Shown here: positions 1 through 6,125 of the stretch, in pieces | Layout of the letters: the number at the start of each line of letters is the position of its first letter | Position numbering within the stretch: position 1 is the stretch's first letter | From: JBCDBY01 sp039182715 | GTDB taxonomy: Bacteria; Planctomycetota; PLA2 | Assembly: GCA_039182715.1 (NCBI GenBank) | Contig: JBCDBY010000183.1 | Coordinates: 1-9,276, forward strand | DNA length: 9,276 nucleotides | Reading direction: 5' to 3' | Position numbers and translations under genes: made by a program | Notes under the pieces: model-generated | The model's input: only the letters and a program-made list of their open reading frames with translations | What the model was told of the DNA's origin: nothing | Databases searched by the model: none

Positions 1-384
1 GCGGGCCATTTCCACCCCAAGGGCAAGGGGCCGTCCGTCCATACGCGCCGCGTCCTCGACGAAGCGAAGAAGACGCTTCCGTTCGGCGACACGAAGGACT
101 TCGAGGAGCAGAAGGAGGGGTTCATCGCGCCGATGAAGGATCTGAAGATCCAGGCCGACGCGGGTCACGTGGCGTGGGACATGGAGCGCTACCAGTTCCT
201 GCTGGGCGACGACAACCCCGCGAGCATCCATCCGTCGCTGCTGCGCCAGTCCCGGCTCAACATGAACTACGGCCTCTACGAGGTGGTGCCGGGCATCTAC
301 CAGGTGCGCGGCTTCGACCTCTCCGACATCTCCTTCGTGCGCGGGCGCAAGGGCTGGATCGTGATCGATCCGCTCATCAGCTAG
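1..384 (+). CDS. Alkylsulfatase, N-terminal fragment (partial, ends at premature TAG)
   Basis: This is the 5' part of an alkyl/aryl-sulfatase of the SDS-hydrolase type (SdsA1/YjcS-like). Its true start and any signal peptide lie before the window. The frame opens at base 1 and reads through 127 codons with recognisable family text: a GDTKDFEEQKEGFIAP stretch, then NYGLYEVVPGIYQVRGFDLSDISFVRG and the strand GWIVIDPLIS that begins the metallo-beta-lactamase fold. It stops at TAG 382-384. The same frame continues immediately with EVARAAVKLFREHIG and the zinc motif, so this fragment and the CDS at 403-1986 are two halves of one gene. On its own the fragment lacks every metal ligand and should be inactive. 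An ATG at 133 exists, but family similarity extends upstream of it, so it is unlikely to be the start. Family is certain; whether the break is biological is not. Confidence 0.85.
   Translation, partial: AGHFHPKGKGPSVHTRRVLDEAKKTLPFGDTKDFEEQKEGFIAPMKDLKIQADAGHVAWDMERYQFLLGDDNPASIHPSLLRQSRLNMNYGLYEVVPGIYQVRGFDLSDISFVRGRKGWIVIDPLIS
382..384 (+). other. In-frame amber codon interrupting the alkylsulfatase
   Basis: TAG falls in the reading frame of an otherwise continuous gene, between DPLIS and EVARAAVKLF. No frame change is needed to resume, so a base substitution is the simplest lesion. The gene's own terminal stop (1984-1986) is also TAG, as are the stops of four other genes here. Wholesale recoding of amber is therefore unlikely. 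Confidence 0.9.
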
Positions 385-389
385 GAGGT
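383..389 (+). promoter_or_regulatory. Shine-Dalgarno-like AGGAGGT overlapping the premature stop
   Basis: AGGAGGT overlaps the amber codon and lies 13 nt before a GTG at 403 in the same frame. It could support re-initiation and production of the metal-binding part of the sulfatase as a separate polypeptide. The spacing is longer than ideal, and the match may be chance because the same bases encode Glu-Val of the original protein. Confidence 0.35.
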
Positions 390-402
390 TGCGCGCGCGG
401 CG

Positions 403-1986
403 GTGAAGCTGTTCCGCGAGCACATCGGCAAGGACGACCCGATCACCACGGTCATCTACAGCCACTCGCATACCGACCACTGGGGCGGCGTGCGCGGCGT
501 GATCGACGAGGCGGACGTGCGCGCGGGCAAGGTCGAGATCATCGCGTCGCGCGACTTCATGGAACACACGATCTCGGAGAACGTCTACGCCGGGAACGCG
601 ATGAACCGGCGGCTCTTCTACCAGTACGGCGTGCTGCTGCCGGCGAATCCCTACGGGCACGTGGGGCAGGGCCTCGGCCAGAACGCGTCGAACGGCAACA
701 TCGGGCTCATTGCGCCGACGCGCATCATCGAGGAGGACATCGAGTACCTGACCGTCGACGGCGTGCCGATGGTCTTCCAGAACACGCCCAACACCGAGGC
801 GCCGTCGGAGATGAACACCTATCTCCCCGGGTTCCGCGCGCTCTGGATGGCGGAGAACGTCACCTCGACGCTGCACAACATCTACACGCTGCGCGGCGCG
901 CCCGTGCGCGATGCGCTGCGCTGGTCGAAGTACATCAACGAGGCGCTGTACCGCTTCGGCCGCCAGGCCGAGGTCATGTTCGCCTCGCACCACTTCCCGC
1001 GCTGGGGCAACGAACGCATCCAGCAGGTGCTGCGCGCGCAGCGCGACCTCTACGCCAACATGAACAACCAGTCGCTGCACTACGCGAACCAGGGCGTGAC
1101 GATCAACCAGATCCACAACCGGTACGAACTGCCCAAGGGGCTGCAGGCGCAGTGGCACACGCGCGGTTACCACGGCTCACCCGAGCACAACAGCCGCGGC
1201 GTCGTGAATCGATTCCTCGGCTTCTGGGACTGCAATCCGACCACGCTCATCCCGCTCGACCCCGACGAGCCGGCGCCCCTCTACGTCGAGATGATGGGCG
1301 GCGCGGAGAAGATCCTCGACAAGGGCAAGCAGCTCCACGACGAAGGGAAATATCTCCACGCCACGGAGATCCTCGACAAGCTCGTGCAGGCGCAGCCGGA
1401 CAACCGCGCGGCCAAGGACCTGCTCGCCGATGTCTTCGAGCAGCTCGGCTACCAGCAGGAGAACCCGGGGCTGCGCAACAGCTTCCTCGCCGGCGCCTAC
1501 GAACTGCGGTCCGGGATTCCGGCCGGCGCTTCGCAGTCCTCCAGCGGGCCCGACGTGATCCGCGCGATGTCGACCGAGCTCTTCCTCAACTTCCTCGCCA
1601 TTCGCATGGACAGCCGCAAGGCGGAGGATCTCCGCTTCAAGATCAACCTCATCACGCCGGACAACGGCGAGAAGTTCGCGATCGAGCTGGACAACGCGAC
1701 GCTCACCAACATCGAGGGTTTCCTCGCCGAGGATCCGACGCTGACGCTCACGATCAATCGCACCGACCTCGAGAAGACCATGATGGGCGCGGTCACAATG
1801 GAGAAGCAGATCGCGGACGGCACCTGCAAGGTCGAGGGGGATGCGAGCGTGCTCAAGAAGCTCGCCGCGACGATGGTCGACTTCGATCCGCGCTTCGAGG
1901 TTCTACCCGGCACGGCCGCGCAATCGGCCAAGCCGGAGGAGCACGATCCCTACGAGGCGGTGCCGGGCAAGTCGATCGCGGAGTAG
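403..1986 (+). CDS. Alkyl/aryl-sulfatase (SDS-hydrolase family), catalytic and C-terminal part
   Basis: This is the main part of a zinc-dependent alkylsulfatase. The family hydrolyses alkyl sulfate esters such as SDS to the alcohol and sulfate, usually in the periplasm. The metal motif H-S-H-T-D-H is at bases 463-480. Further ligands are expected from the acidic residues in NTEAPSEM (E codons 796 and 808) and WMAENV (E codon 853), and from the histidines of ASHHFPRWG (988-993). Family hallmarks AGNAMNRR, GQGLGQ, TLHNIYTLRGAPVRD and RGVVNRFLGFWD follow. A helical dimerisation segment (about 1280-1500) and a C-terminal SCP2-like lipid-binding domain (about 1550-1900, NFLAIRMDSRKAEDL to TMMGAV) complete the layout. 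With the upstream fragment the gene spans about 660 codons, near the usual length. The GTG at 403 is only the first start after the in-frame stop and removes the first strands of the fold, so activity of this product alone is doubtful. Family assignment is secure; the substrate is inferred. Confidence 0.9.
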   Translation: MKLFREHIGKDDPITTVIYSHSHTDHWGGVRGVIDEADVRAGKVEIIASRDFMEHTISENVYAGNAMNRRLFYQYGVLLPANPYGHVGQGLGQNASNGNIGLIAPTRIIEEDIEYLTVDGVPMVFQNTPNTEAPSEMNTYLPGFRALWMAENVTSTLHNIYTLRGAPVRDALRWSKYINEALYRFGRQAEVMFASHHFPRWGNERIQQVLRAQRDLYANMNNQSLHYANQGVTINQIHNRYELPKGLQAQWHTRGYHGSPEHNSRGVVNRFLGFWDCNPTTLIPLDPDEPAPLYVEMMGGAEKILDKGKQLHDEGKYLHATEILDKLVQAQPDNRAAKDLLADVFEQLGYQQENPGLRNSFLAGAYELRSGIPAGASQSSSGPDVIRAMSTELFLNFLAIRMDSRKAEDLRFKINLITPDNGEKFAIELDNATLTNIEGFLAEDPTLTLTINRTDLEKTMMGAVTMEKQIADGTCKVEGDASVLKKLAATMVDFDPRFEVLPGTAAQSAKPEEHDPYEAVPGKSIAE

Positions 1987-2083
1987 GCGTCATGCCGGAT
2001 TCCCTCGATGAGTCCGGGCCCCTCGTCCGCCCGATCGACCACGAACACCCGGATGGGAACGGGAGCGGACCCATCGGCCGGTC
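1987..2083 (+). other. Short intergenic gap, sulfatase to glycosyltransferase
   Basis: This is 97 bases between two genes on the same strand. CCACGA (2039-2044) and TCGTGG (2082-2087) could pair around the start of the next gene, but there is no T-tract and no clear terminator. Nothing else is evident, so cotranscription of the flanking genes is possible. Confidence 0.4.
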
Positions 2084-2950
2084 GTGGACGTAGCCGTCAT
2101 CATCCCGGTCTGGAACCGGGCCTCGATTCTCGGCGACACGCTGGACGCGATCGCGGCGCAGACGACGGCGCCGCGGACCGTCGTCGTCGTGGACGACGGG
2201 TCGACGGACGACTCCGCCGGCGTCGCCGAGTCGCACGCGCGCGTGGACCGTGTCGTGCGCACGGAGCACAAGGGGCTCGGCCACGCGCGCAACCGCGGAT
2301 TCGAAGCGGTCGAGCCGCACGCCTTCCTCCACTTCCTCGACTCGGACGACCTGTTGCCGCCCGACTTCTACACGCGGATGCAGGCGGTATTCGATGGCGA
2401 GCCCGCCGTGCAGGCGGCGAGCACGGACCAGCGCTACCGCGAACGCGACGGCACGGAACGCAGCTTCCGCAGCCTTGCGGGGATCGAACGTGATCCGCTC
2501 GCCTGGTTTTCCCGGCGCGACGGCGGCATGTTCTCGACGACCTGCCTGCGCGGGGAGCTCTTCGAGACGTTCGGGCCATTCGTGGAGAGCTTCGACTCCG
2601 GCGTCGACTTCAAGTTCCTCGTCGACGCGGCGGACCGCGCCGTCTGGCGACACGTGCCGGGCGAACCGGTGCGCTACCGCCGCGAGGGAGACAACGTGAG
2701 CCGTTCGCACGCGAAGAAGGCGATCCACTGGGCGAGCCAGGCGGAGCGGCTCTTTGCCGACACGCGGCTGCCGTGGTGGCGACGCCGCTTCGACCTCGCC
2801 CGCCGATGGAGGTCGGCCGGCAACCTCGCGCTGCACCAGGGGGACCGCGCGCTCGCGCGCCGTTGCTACGCGCGCGCCGTGCGAATCTGCCCCTACTTCC
2901 TCACCGGATATCGCAAACTGATCAAGACGCTGGTCGCGCCTTCGCCATGA
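2084..2950 (+). CDS. Glycosyltransferase family 2 protein
   Basis: This is a 288-residue GT-A glycosyltransferase that would transfer a sugar from a nucleotide-sugar donor, typically for surface polysaccharide or lipopolysaccharide. The N-terminus VAVIIPVWNR is the first beta strand, VVVVDDGSTDDS (residues 33-44) is the nucleotide-binding turn, and GLGHARNRG is the usual following motif. LDSDD (85-89) is the metal-binding DxD. The middle FKFLVDAADRAVWRHVPGEPVRYR fits the acceptor side. The last 70 residues (SAGNLALHQGDRALARRCYARAVRICP) resemble a single TPR-like helical hairpin. The start is GTG at 2084: an in-frame stop lies at 2009-2011, and no ATG in frame gives the same fold start. No strong ribosome binding site is visible. 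It ends in TGA 80 bases from the convergent arsJ. Donor and acceptor cannot be read from sequence. Confidence 0.88.
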   Translation: MDVAVIIPVWNRASILGDTLDAIAAQTTAPRTVVVVDDGSTDDSAGVAESHARVDRVVRTEHKGLGHARNRGFEAVEPHAFLHFLDSDDLLPPDFYTRMQAVFDGEPAVQAASTDQRYRERDGTERSFRSLAGIERDPLAWFSRRDGGMFSTTCLRGELFETFGPFVESFDSGVDFKFLVDAADRAVWRHVPGEPVRYRREGDNVSRSHAKKAIHWASQAERLFADTRLPWWRRRFDLARRWRSAGNLALHQGDRALARRCYARAVRICPYFLTGYRKLIKTLVAPSP

Positions 2951-3029
2951 AATCGTCGGCCAGCTCCTCCGGCGTCATCGGCCGCGGCGTCGCACAGGCG
3001 AACAGGAGCAGCAGCGGGAGTACGCGGAT
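2922..3029 (-). pseudogene. Possible small lipoprotein remnant without a standard start codon
   Basis: Directly after the arsJ stop, the minus strand reads a 35-codon frame starting IRVLPLLLLFAC-ATPRPMTPEELADDF and ending at TGA 2924-2922. Hydrophobic stretch, arginine and LFAC lipobox look like a lipoprotein signal, followed by a short polar tail. The codon in the start position is ATC (3029-3027), and no ATG, GTG or TTG is in frame nearby upstream. A single change (ATG to ATC) would explain this. Alternatives are a rare ATC start, a degraded gene truncated where it meets the 3' end of the glycosyltransferase gene, or coincidence in GC-rich sequence. Confidence 0.25.
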
Positions 3030-3030
3030 C

Positions 3031-4251
3031 CTACGCGACGGCGGGTGCGCGCACTTCGGCCTGCCGCAGCGGCGTGCAGGCGATGCGCGAGAGCACCACG
3101 AGCACGATGGAGCAGCCGATGCACCAGAGCAGGCCGGTCTGCCCTTCGCCGCCCCACTGGAAGAGCGCGCCGGAGAGCAGCGTGCCCAGCAGGCGGCCCG
3201 CCGCGTTCGCCATGTAGTAGAAGCCGACGGCGAGAGAGACCTTGTCCTCCTCGGCGTAGTGCACGATCAGGAAGCTGTGCACGGCGCTGTTGGTGGCGAA
3301 AACGACACCGAAGATCGCGAGACCGACCGTGAGGGTGATGGACGGCGACCAGCCCATGCCGAGCGCCGCCATGATCGCGGCGAGCGGGACGACGAGCGCG
3401 GCGGTCCACCAGCCGAGACGCGCCGCGTCGGGCGCGTCGTGCGACCGCAGGTAGCGCGGCGCCAACGCCTGCACGATGCCGTAGCCGATCACCCAAAGCG
3501 CCAGGAATCCGCCGGTCCGGCTGAACGACCAGCCGAGCACCGTGGAGAAGTAGATCGGCAGCGCCAGCACGAACCAGACGTCGCGCGATCCGAACAGGAA
3601 AAGCCGCGCGACGGAGAGCCAGTTGATGCGCGGATCGCGCGAGACGACCGCGCCCAGCCCCAGCTTCGCCTTCGCCTTGCCCATCGCGCCGGGCAGCAGG
3701 CTGACCGAGACCAGGAGCGCCACGCCGATAGCGCCCGCCATCCAGAGGCAGGCGCCGCGAAAACCGACGCGCGAAAGCAGCGCGCCGCCGACGAAGAATC
3801 CAACGCCCTTCAGCGTGTTCTTCGAGCCGGTCAGGATCGCGACCCACTTCATGAGCCCTTTGCTGTCGCCCTCGGGCACCACGAGCTTGATGTAGCTCTT
3901 GGAGCTCATCTTGGTGAGGTCCTTGGCGACGCCCGAGAGGCCCTGCGCGATCATCACGATGGGCAACGTGAGCGCTGCCGGCTCGCGCGCCAGGATCCAG
4001 AGCGCGGCGAGCTGCAGCGACAGCCCGCTGAAGAGCGTCGACCGGAGCCCGAACCGGCTGCCGAGCCAGCCCCCGACGAAATTCGTGACGACGCCGAAGA
4101 CCTCGTAGAAGAGGAACAGGGATGCGATCTCGAGCGGTTTGTAGCCGAGCGTGTTGAGGTGCAGCAGCACCAGCATGCGGAGCGCACCGTCCGTCACGGT
4201 GAAGACCCAGTAGGCCCCCGTCACGACGGCGTAGTCGCGCACGCTACGCAC
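3031..4251 (-). CDS. arsJ: ArsJ, MFS permease exporting 1-arseno-3-phosphoglycerate
   Basis: This is a major facilitator superfamily inner-membrane transporter of about 406 residues with roughly a dozen hydrophobic segments. It carries the text characteristic of ArsJ: AYWVFTVTDGALRML (13-27), FLFYEVFGVVTNFVGGWL, SGVAKDLTKMSSKS (106-119), LTGSKNTLKGVGFFVGG, FGSRDVWFVLALPIYF, and FYYMANAAGRLLGTLLSGAL near the end. ArsJ is known to expel the unstable organoarsenical made by its partner GAPDH from arsenate, giving arsenate resistance. The start is taken as GTG 4251-4249, with GGAGG at 4262-4258 six bases upstream. It overlaps the end of the GAPDH gene by 8 bases, implying translational coupling. 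A second GTG at 4242 is possible but too far from that site. The frame extends upstream within the GAPDH gene with no ArsJ-like sequence. Family and pairing are confident; arsenic transport is by family. Confidence 0.92.
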   Translation of the reverse strand: MRSVRDYAVVTGAYWVFTVTDGALRMLVLLHLNTLGYKPLEIASLFLFYEVFGVVTNFVGGWLGSRFGLRSTLFSGLSLQLAALWILAREPAALTLPIVMIAQGLSGVAKDLTKMSSKSYIKLVVPEGDSKGLMKWVAILTGSKNTLKGVGFFVGGALLSRVGFRGACLWMAGAIGVALLVSVSLLPGAMGKAKAKLGLGAVVSRDPRINWLSVARLFLFGSRDVWFVLALPIYFSTVLGWSFSRTGGFLALWVIGYGIVQALAPRYLRSHDAPDAARLGWWTAALVVPLAAIMAALGMGWSPSITLTVGLAIFGVVFATNSAVHSFLIVHYAEEDKVSLAVGFYYMANAAGRLLGTLLSGALFQWGGEGQTGLLWCIGCSIVLVVLSRIACTPLRQAEVRAPAVA

Positions 4252-5248
4252 GCATCGCCTCCACGACCATCGCCGCCAGCTCCGCCATGCGGTTGGCGTA
4301 GCCCCACTCGTTGTCGTACCAGGCGAGCACCTTGACGAGTCGGCCGTCGGTGACGCGCGTCGAAAGCGCATCGACAATCGCGCTACGCGGGTCGCGTGCG
4401 TAGTCGGTGCTCACGAGCGGACGCTCCTCGTAGCCGAGGATGCCCTCCAGCGGACCACTCTCCGCCGCGGCGCGCAGCACGCCGTTCACCTCCTCGACCG
4501 TCGTCTCGCGCTGCATGGAGAACACGCAGTCGGTCAGCGACGCGTTAAGCACGGGAACGCGCACGGCGATGCTCTCCAGCTTGCCGGCCAGCTCCGGGAC
4601 AATCAGCGTGACGGCGTAGGACGAGTTGCTCGACGTCGGAATCAGGTTGAGCTGTGCGGCGCGGGCGCGGCGCGCGTCCTTGTGCGGCGCGTCGACGACC
4701 CGCTGCGTGTTCGTCGGGTTGTGGATCGTCGTGACGATGCCGCGCTCGATGCCGATGCCGTCGTGCAGGACGCGCGTGACCGGCGCGAGGCAGTTGGTCG
4801 TGCACGAGGCGGCCGTGACGATCGGCTCCTCCGCGAGATCGTAGTCGCCGTGATTCACCCCCACGACGATGTTGGGCGCGATGTCCTTCACCGCGGCCGA
4901 GACGACGACGCGCTTCACGCCGTTGTCGAAGTGCGGTTGGAGCGCGGCCGACTTGCGAAACCGACCGCTGCAGTCGAGCACCAGGTCGACGTCCGGCCAG
5001 GGGATGCGGCCCGGCTCCGCCTCGCGCGTGAACGCGAGCCGGTCGTCGCCGACGAAGAGCGCATCCTCCTCGGCGCGGCACCCCGGCCCCCAGCGCCCGT
5101 GCACGCTGTCGAACTCGAGCAGCAGCGCCATCGTCTCCGGATCGGCCGCCGGCTCGTTCACGGCCACGAAGTCCAGTCCCGGCCGTGCCCAACCGGCGCG
5201 CAGCACCAGGCGGCCGATCCGGCCGAACCCATTGATCCCAACTCGCAT
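4244..5248 (-). CDS. gap: ArsJ-associated glyceraldehyde-3-phosphate dehydrogenase
   Basis: This is a 334-residue GAPDH that in this context uses arsenate in place of phosphate to make 1-arseno-3-phosphoglycerate, the ArsJ substrate. The Rossmann motif INGFGRIGR is at 5-13, and an acidic residue follows Asn31 (NE), consistent with NAD preference. ASCTTNCLAP holds catalytic Cys149, His176 lies in TIHNPTN, and YDNEWGY (311-317) holds the nicotinamide-binding Asn313. The segment TNTQRVVDAPHKDARRARA replaces the glycolytic-type TNDQ text and matches the ArsJ-linked group as I recall it. VRVPVLNASLTDCVF carries the substrate-binding Arg230. The loop after LIP reads TSSNSSYA instead of the usual T-T-G-A-A. 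The start is ATG 5248 with GGGAG five bases upstream; in-frame sequence further upstream is not GAPDH-like. It ends inside the arsJ start. No arsR or arsenate reductase is visible nearby. Confidence 0.92.
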   Translation of the reverse strand: MRVGINGFGRIGRLVLRAGWARPGLDFVAVNEPAADPETMALLLEFDSVHGRWGPGCRAEEDALFVGDDRLAFTREAEPGRIPWPDVDLVLDCSGRFRKSAALQPHFDNGVKRVVVSAAVKDIAPNIVVGVNHGDYDLAEEPIVTAASCTTNCLAPVTRVLHDGIGIERGIVTTIHNPTNTQRVVDAPHKDARRARAAQLNLIPTSSNSSYAVTLIVPELAGKLESIAVRVPVLNASLTDCVFSMQRETTVEEVNGVLRAAAESGPLEGILGYEERPLVSTDYARDPRSAIVDALSTRVTDGRLVKVLAWYDNEWGYANRMAELAAMVVEAMRA

Positions 5249-5312
5249 GTCTGCTCCCTTCCGTCGCGACGCGCGCATTATTTCGGGATTCGCGTCAGCT
5301 TTGGATAAAGAC

Positions 5313-5329
5313 CGGACCGAATTGGTCCG
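5313..5329. promoter_or_regulatory. Inverted repeat, candidate operator
   Basis: CGGACC-GAATT-GGTCCG is a perfect 6-bp inverted repeat with a 5-base centre, 65 bases upstream of each flanking start codon. Its mid-intergenic position suits a dimeric repressor controlling one or both transcripts. No regulator gene is in the window and no family consensus is claimed. Confidence 0.35.
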
Positions 5330-5355
5330 TGAACGGCGGGCTGGATCGCGGGAGC

Positions 5356-5373
5356 GCTCTTTATTACAAGAGC
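5356..5373. promoter_or_regulatory. Second inverted repeat in the leader of the glycosyltransferase pair
   Basis: GCTCTT-TATTAC-AAGAGC is a perfect 6-bp inverted repeat with a 6-base AT-rich centre, ending 7 bases before the AGGAGG ribosome binding site at 5381. It could be an operator overlapping a -10 region or a small leader hairpin. Confidence 0.3.
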
Positions 5374-5393
5374 CGGATTCAGGAGGACATCGC

Positions 5394-6125
5394 ATGGAGT
5401 TCCAGCTGGACGTCTACGTCGGATCGGATCGACCCAACCCCCATGTCGCGGATATCTGCGCCTTCTCGATGCAGCGGCGCGCGAGCATTCCGCTACGCAT
5501 CCGGGCGCTGCGGCTCGATCACCTGGTCGACGCGAAGCTCTACTGGCGCGACGTCGATCCGCTCGCGTCCACGGAGTTCACCTACTCGCGGTTCCTGACG
5601 CCGGCCCTCAACGGCTACGCCGGGCTCTCGATGTTCTGCGACAACGACTTCCTCTGGCTGGCCGACGTCAAGGAGCTGCTCGAAGGGCTCGAGACCGGCA
5701 AGGCGGTGCACTGCGTGAAGCACGACCATCGCCCGACGGAGGAGACGAAGATGGACGGGCGCAAGCAGACCAGCTATCCGCGCAAGAACTGGTCGAGCCT
5801 GATGATCTTCGACGGAACCGATGAGCGCGTGCGCGCGCTGACCGTCGAGGCGGCCAACGAAGGGACCGGCGCCTTCCTGCACCGGCTGCAGTGGATGCCG
5901 GACGAGGGCATCGGCGGCATTCCCGACAGCTGGAACTGGCTCGAAGGCTCGATGCCCAAGCCGGCGGAAGGCACACCCAAGGCGATTCACTACACCCGTG
6001 GCGGCCCCTGGTACGAGGACTGGCAGACCGCCGACTACGCGAATCTCTGGCTCGCCGAGAAGAAGGCGTGGGAAGAGGCGGGTAGCCCGTCGATCGAAGC
6101 CGCCGACGCCCTGCCCGCCTCGTGA
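5394..6125 (+). CDS. GT8-like glycosyltransferase
   Basis: This is a 243-residue protein that looks like a GT-A retaining glycosyltransferase related to family 8 (LPS:glycosyltransferases). The N-terminal strand reads FQLDVYVGSDRPNPH, followed by FSMQRRASIPLRIRALRLDHL, a common opening for this group. STEFTYSRFLTP precedes YAGLSMFCDNDFLWLADVKELL, where D83-N-D85 is the presumed metal-binding DxD. Later landmarks are YPRKNWSSLMIFD and a C-terminal IHYTRGGPWYEDW, which resembles the conserved HYTG-like nucleotide-binding segment. The start is ATG 5394 with AGGAGG at 5381-5386, seven bases upstream. The frame is open further upstream over the gap gene, but that stretch is a shadow. The TGA stop overlaps the ATG of the next gene by one base, so the two are probably translated together. 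The sugar donor and acceptor are unknown. Confidence 0.8.
   Translation: MEFQLDVYVGSDRPNPHVADICAFSMQRRASIPLRIRALRLDHLVDAKLYWRDVDPLASTEFTYSRFLTPALNGYAGLSMFCDNDFLWLADVKELLEGLETGKAVHCVKHDHRPTEETKMDGRKQTSYPRKNWSSLMIFDGTDERVRALTVEAANEGTGAFLHRLQWMPDEGIGGIPDSWNWLEGSMPKPAEGTPKAIHYTRGGPWYEDWQTADYANLWLAEKKAWEEAGSPSIEAADALPAS

Larger units (their letters stand above)
5249..5393. promoter_or_regulatory. Divergent intergenic region between gap-arsJ and glycosyltransferase genes
   Basis: These 145 bases should hold promoters for both directions. The region is locally more AT-rich than its surroundings (for example TTTGGATAAAG at 5299-5309 and CTTTATTACAAG at 5359-5370) and contains two perfect inverted repeats, listed separately. 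No convincing -35/-10 pair with proper spacing could be picked by eye for either strand. Confidence 0.45.

Noticed and set aside
174..2093. Long open frame in another phase across the sulfatase gene
   Set aside because: The translation is rich in Arg, Ala and Pro with no family text, as expected of a GC-rich shadow; the true frame carries the zinc motif and SCP2-like domain.
1853..2836. Minus-strand frame overlapping the sulfatase end and the glycosyltransferase
   Set aside because: Shadow frame with no recognisable motifs, crossing two well-supported plus-strand genes.
2951..3030. Bidirectional terminator between the convergent glycosyltransferase and arsJ genes
   Set aside because: No stem-loop followed by a T-tract is visible on either strand.
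2773..4335. 520-codon plus-strand frame opposite arsJ
   Set aside because: Low-complexity Arg/Glu/Asp/His-rich text antisense to a clear membrane transporter; no domain or start signal.
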